Positions 11,447 through 11,482 of a stretch of DNA of 11,482 nt are shown in pieces. A program made the position numbers and the translations under genes. Each line of letters starts with the position of its first letter. The first letter of the stretch is position 1. The stretch is taken from positions 1-11,482 of the forward strand of contig JAUYDN010000072.1 of NCBI GenBank assembly GCA_030691775.1, in the 5' to 3' direction. The stretch comes from Dehalococcoidia bacterium (GTDB lineage Bacteria; Chloroflexota; Dehalococcoidia; Dehalococcoidales; Fen-1064). The notes below the pieces were generated by a model. It ran no database searches. It was not told where the DNA came from and saw only the letters and a list, made by a program, of their open reading frames with translations.

Positions 11447-11482
11447 ATGGCTAAGACGATAAGTACTCCTTTCCTGGTGTTC
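11447..11482 (+). CDS. Start of an unidentified gene, cut by the window end
   Basis: An ATG at 11447 with AAGGTGG (11437-11443) just upstream opens 12 uninterrupted codons (MAKTISTPFLVF) to the end of the window. The ribosome site and the position after a repeat block support a real start. Twelve residues do not allow a family to be named. Confidence 0.4.
   Translation, partial: MAKTISTPFLVF

Overview
The window looks like chromosomal DNA of an anaerobic bacterium, most likely an uncultured Chloroflexota lineage close to Dehalococcoidia. This is an inference from gene content (a homocysteine-biosynthesis HcyBio/DUF39 protein, a NIL-domain ferredoxin, a group III-like phosphofructokinase and a cluster of family III CoA-transferases) and from the many short palindromic repeats between genes. 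No marker gene in the window settles the taxonomy.

Layout. On the minus strand, positions 170-1763 carry a crotonase-family (enoyl-CoA hydratase/isomerase-like) gene downstream of a PHP-domain phosphoesterase gene. A perfect 12-bp inverted repeat lies between them. A repeat-rich gap of about 0.8 kb follows; it also holds a near-consensus promoter and a roughly 180-nt structured leader ending in an intrinsic terminator. Immediately downstream is the HcyBio (DUF39) gene (2563-3777), and after another repeat-bearing gap a NIL/2x[4Fe-4S] ferredoxin gene (4153-4560). Together these are the two known partners of the anaerobic sulfide-dependent homocysteine route. A strong terminator, a decayed RHS-repeat fragment and nested palindromes separate them from a two-gene unit: 6-phosphofructokinase (5000-6052) and, 9 nt later, a MoaD/ThiS-like sulfur-carrier protein ending in Gly-Gly-Gly.

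From 6335 to 7095 there is no protein gene. Two minus-strand tRNA genes, tRNA-Arg(UCG) and tRNA-His(GUG), each encode CCA and each have their own promoter. The rest of the gap is a dispersed AGCTATCAGC-type repeat. Three tandem plus-strand family III (CaiB/BaiF-type) CoA-transferase genes fill 7096-11126. The second and third keep the catalytic Asp; the first has Gln there. The window ends in an inverted pair of TTGCGAG/GCAATCT repeats and the first 12 codons of another plus-strand gene.

How the genes fit together. The HcyBio and ferredoxin genes make a methionine-precursor module, possibly attenuated by the upstream RNA. The crotonase-like protein and the CoA-transferase trio suggest acyl-CoA catabolism of an unidentified acid. 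The most interesting items are the leader RNA, the Asp-to-Gln CoA-transferase next to Asp-bearing neighbours (a possible heteromeric enzyme), and a crotonase-fold protein lacking both canonical hydratase glutamates.
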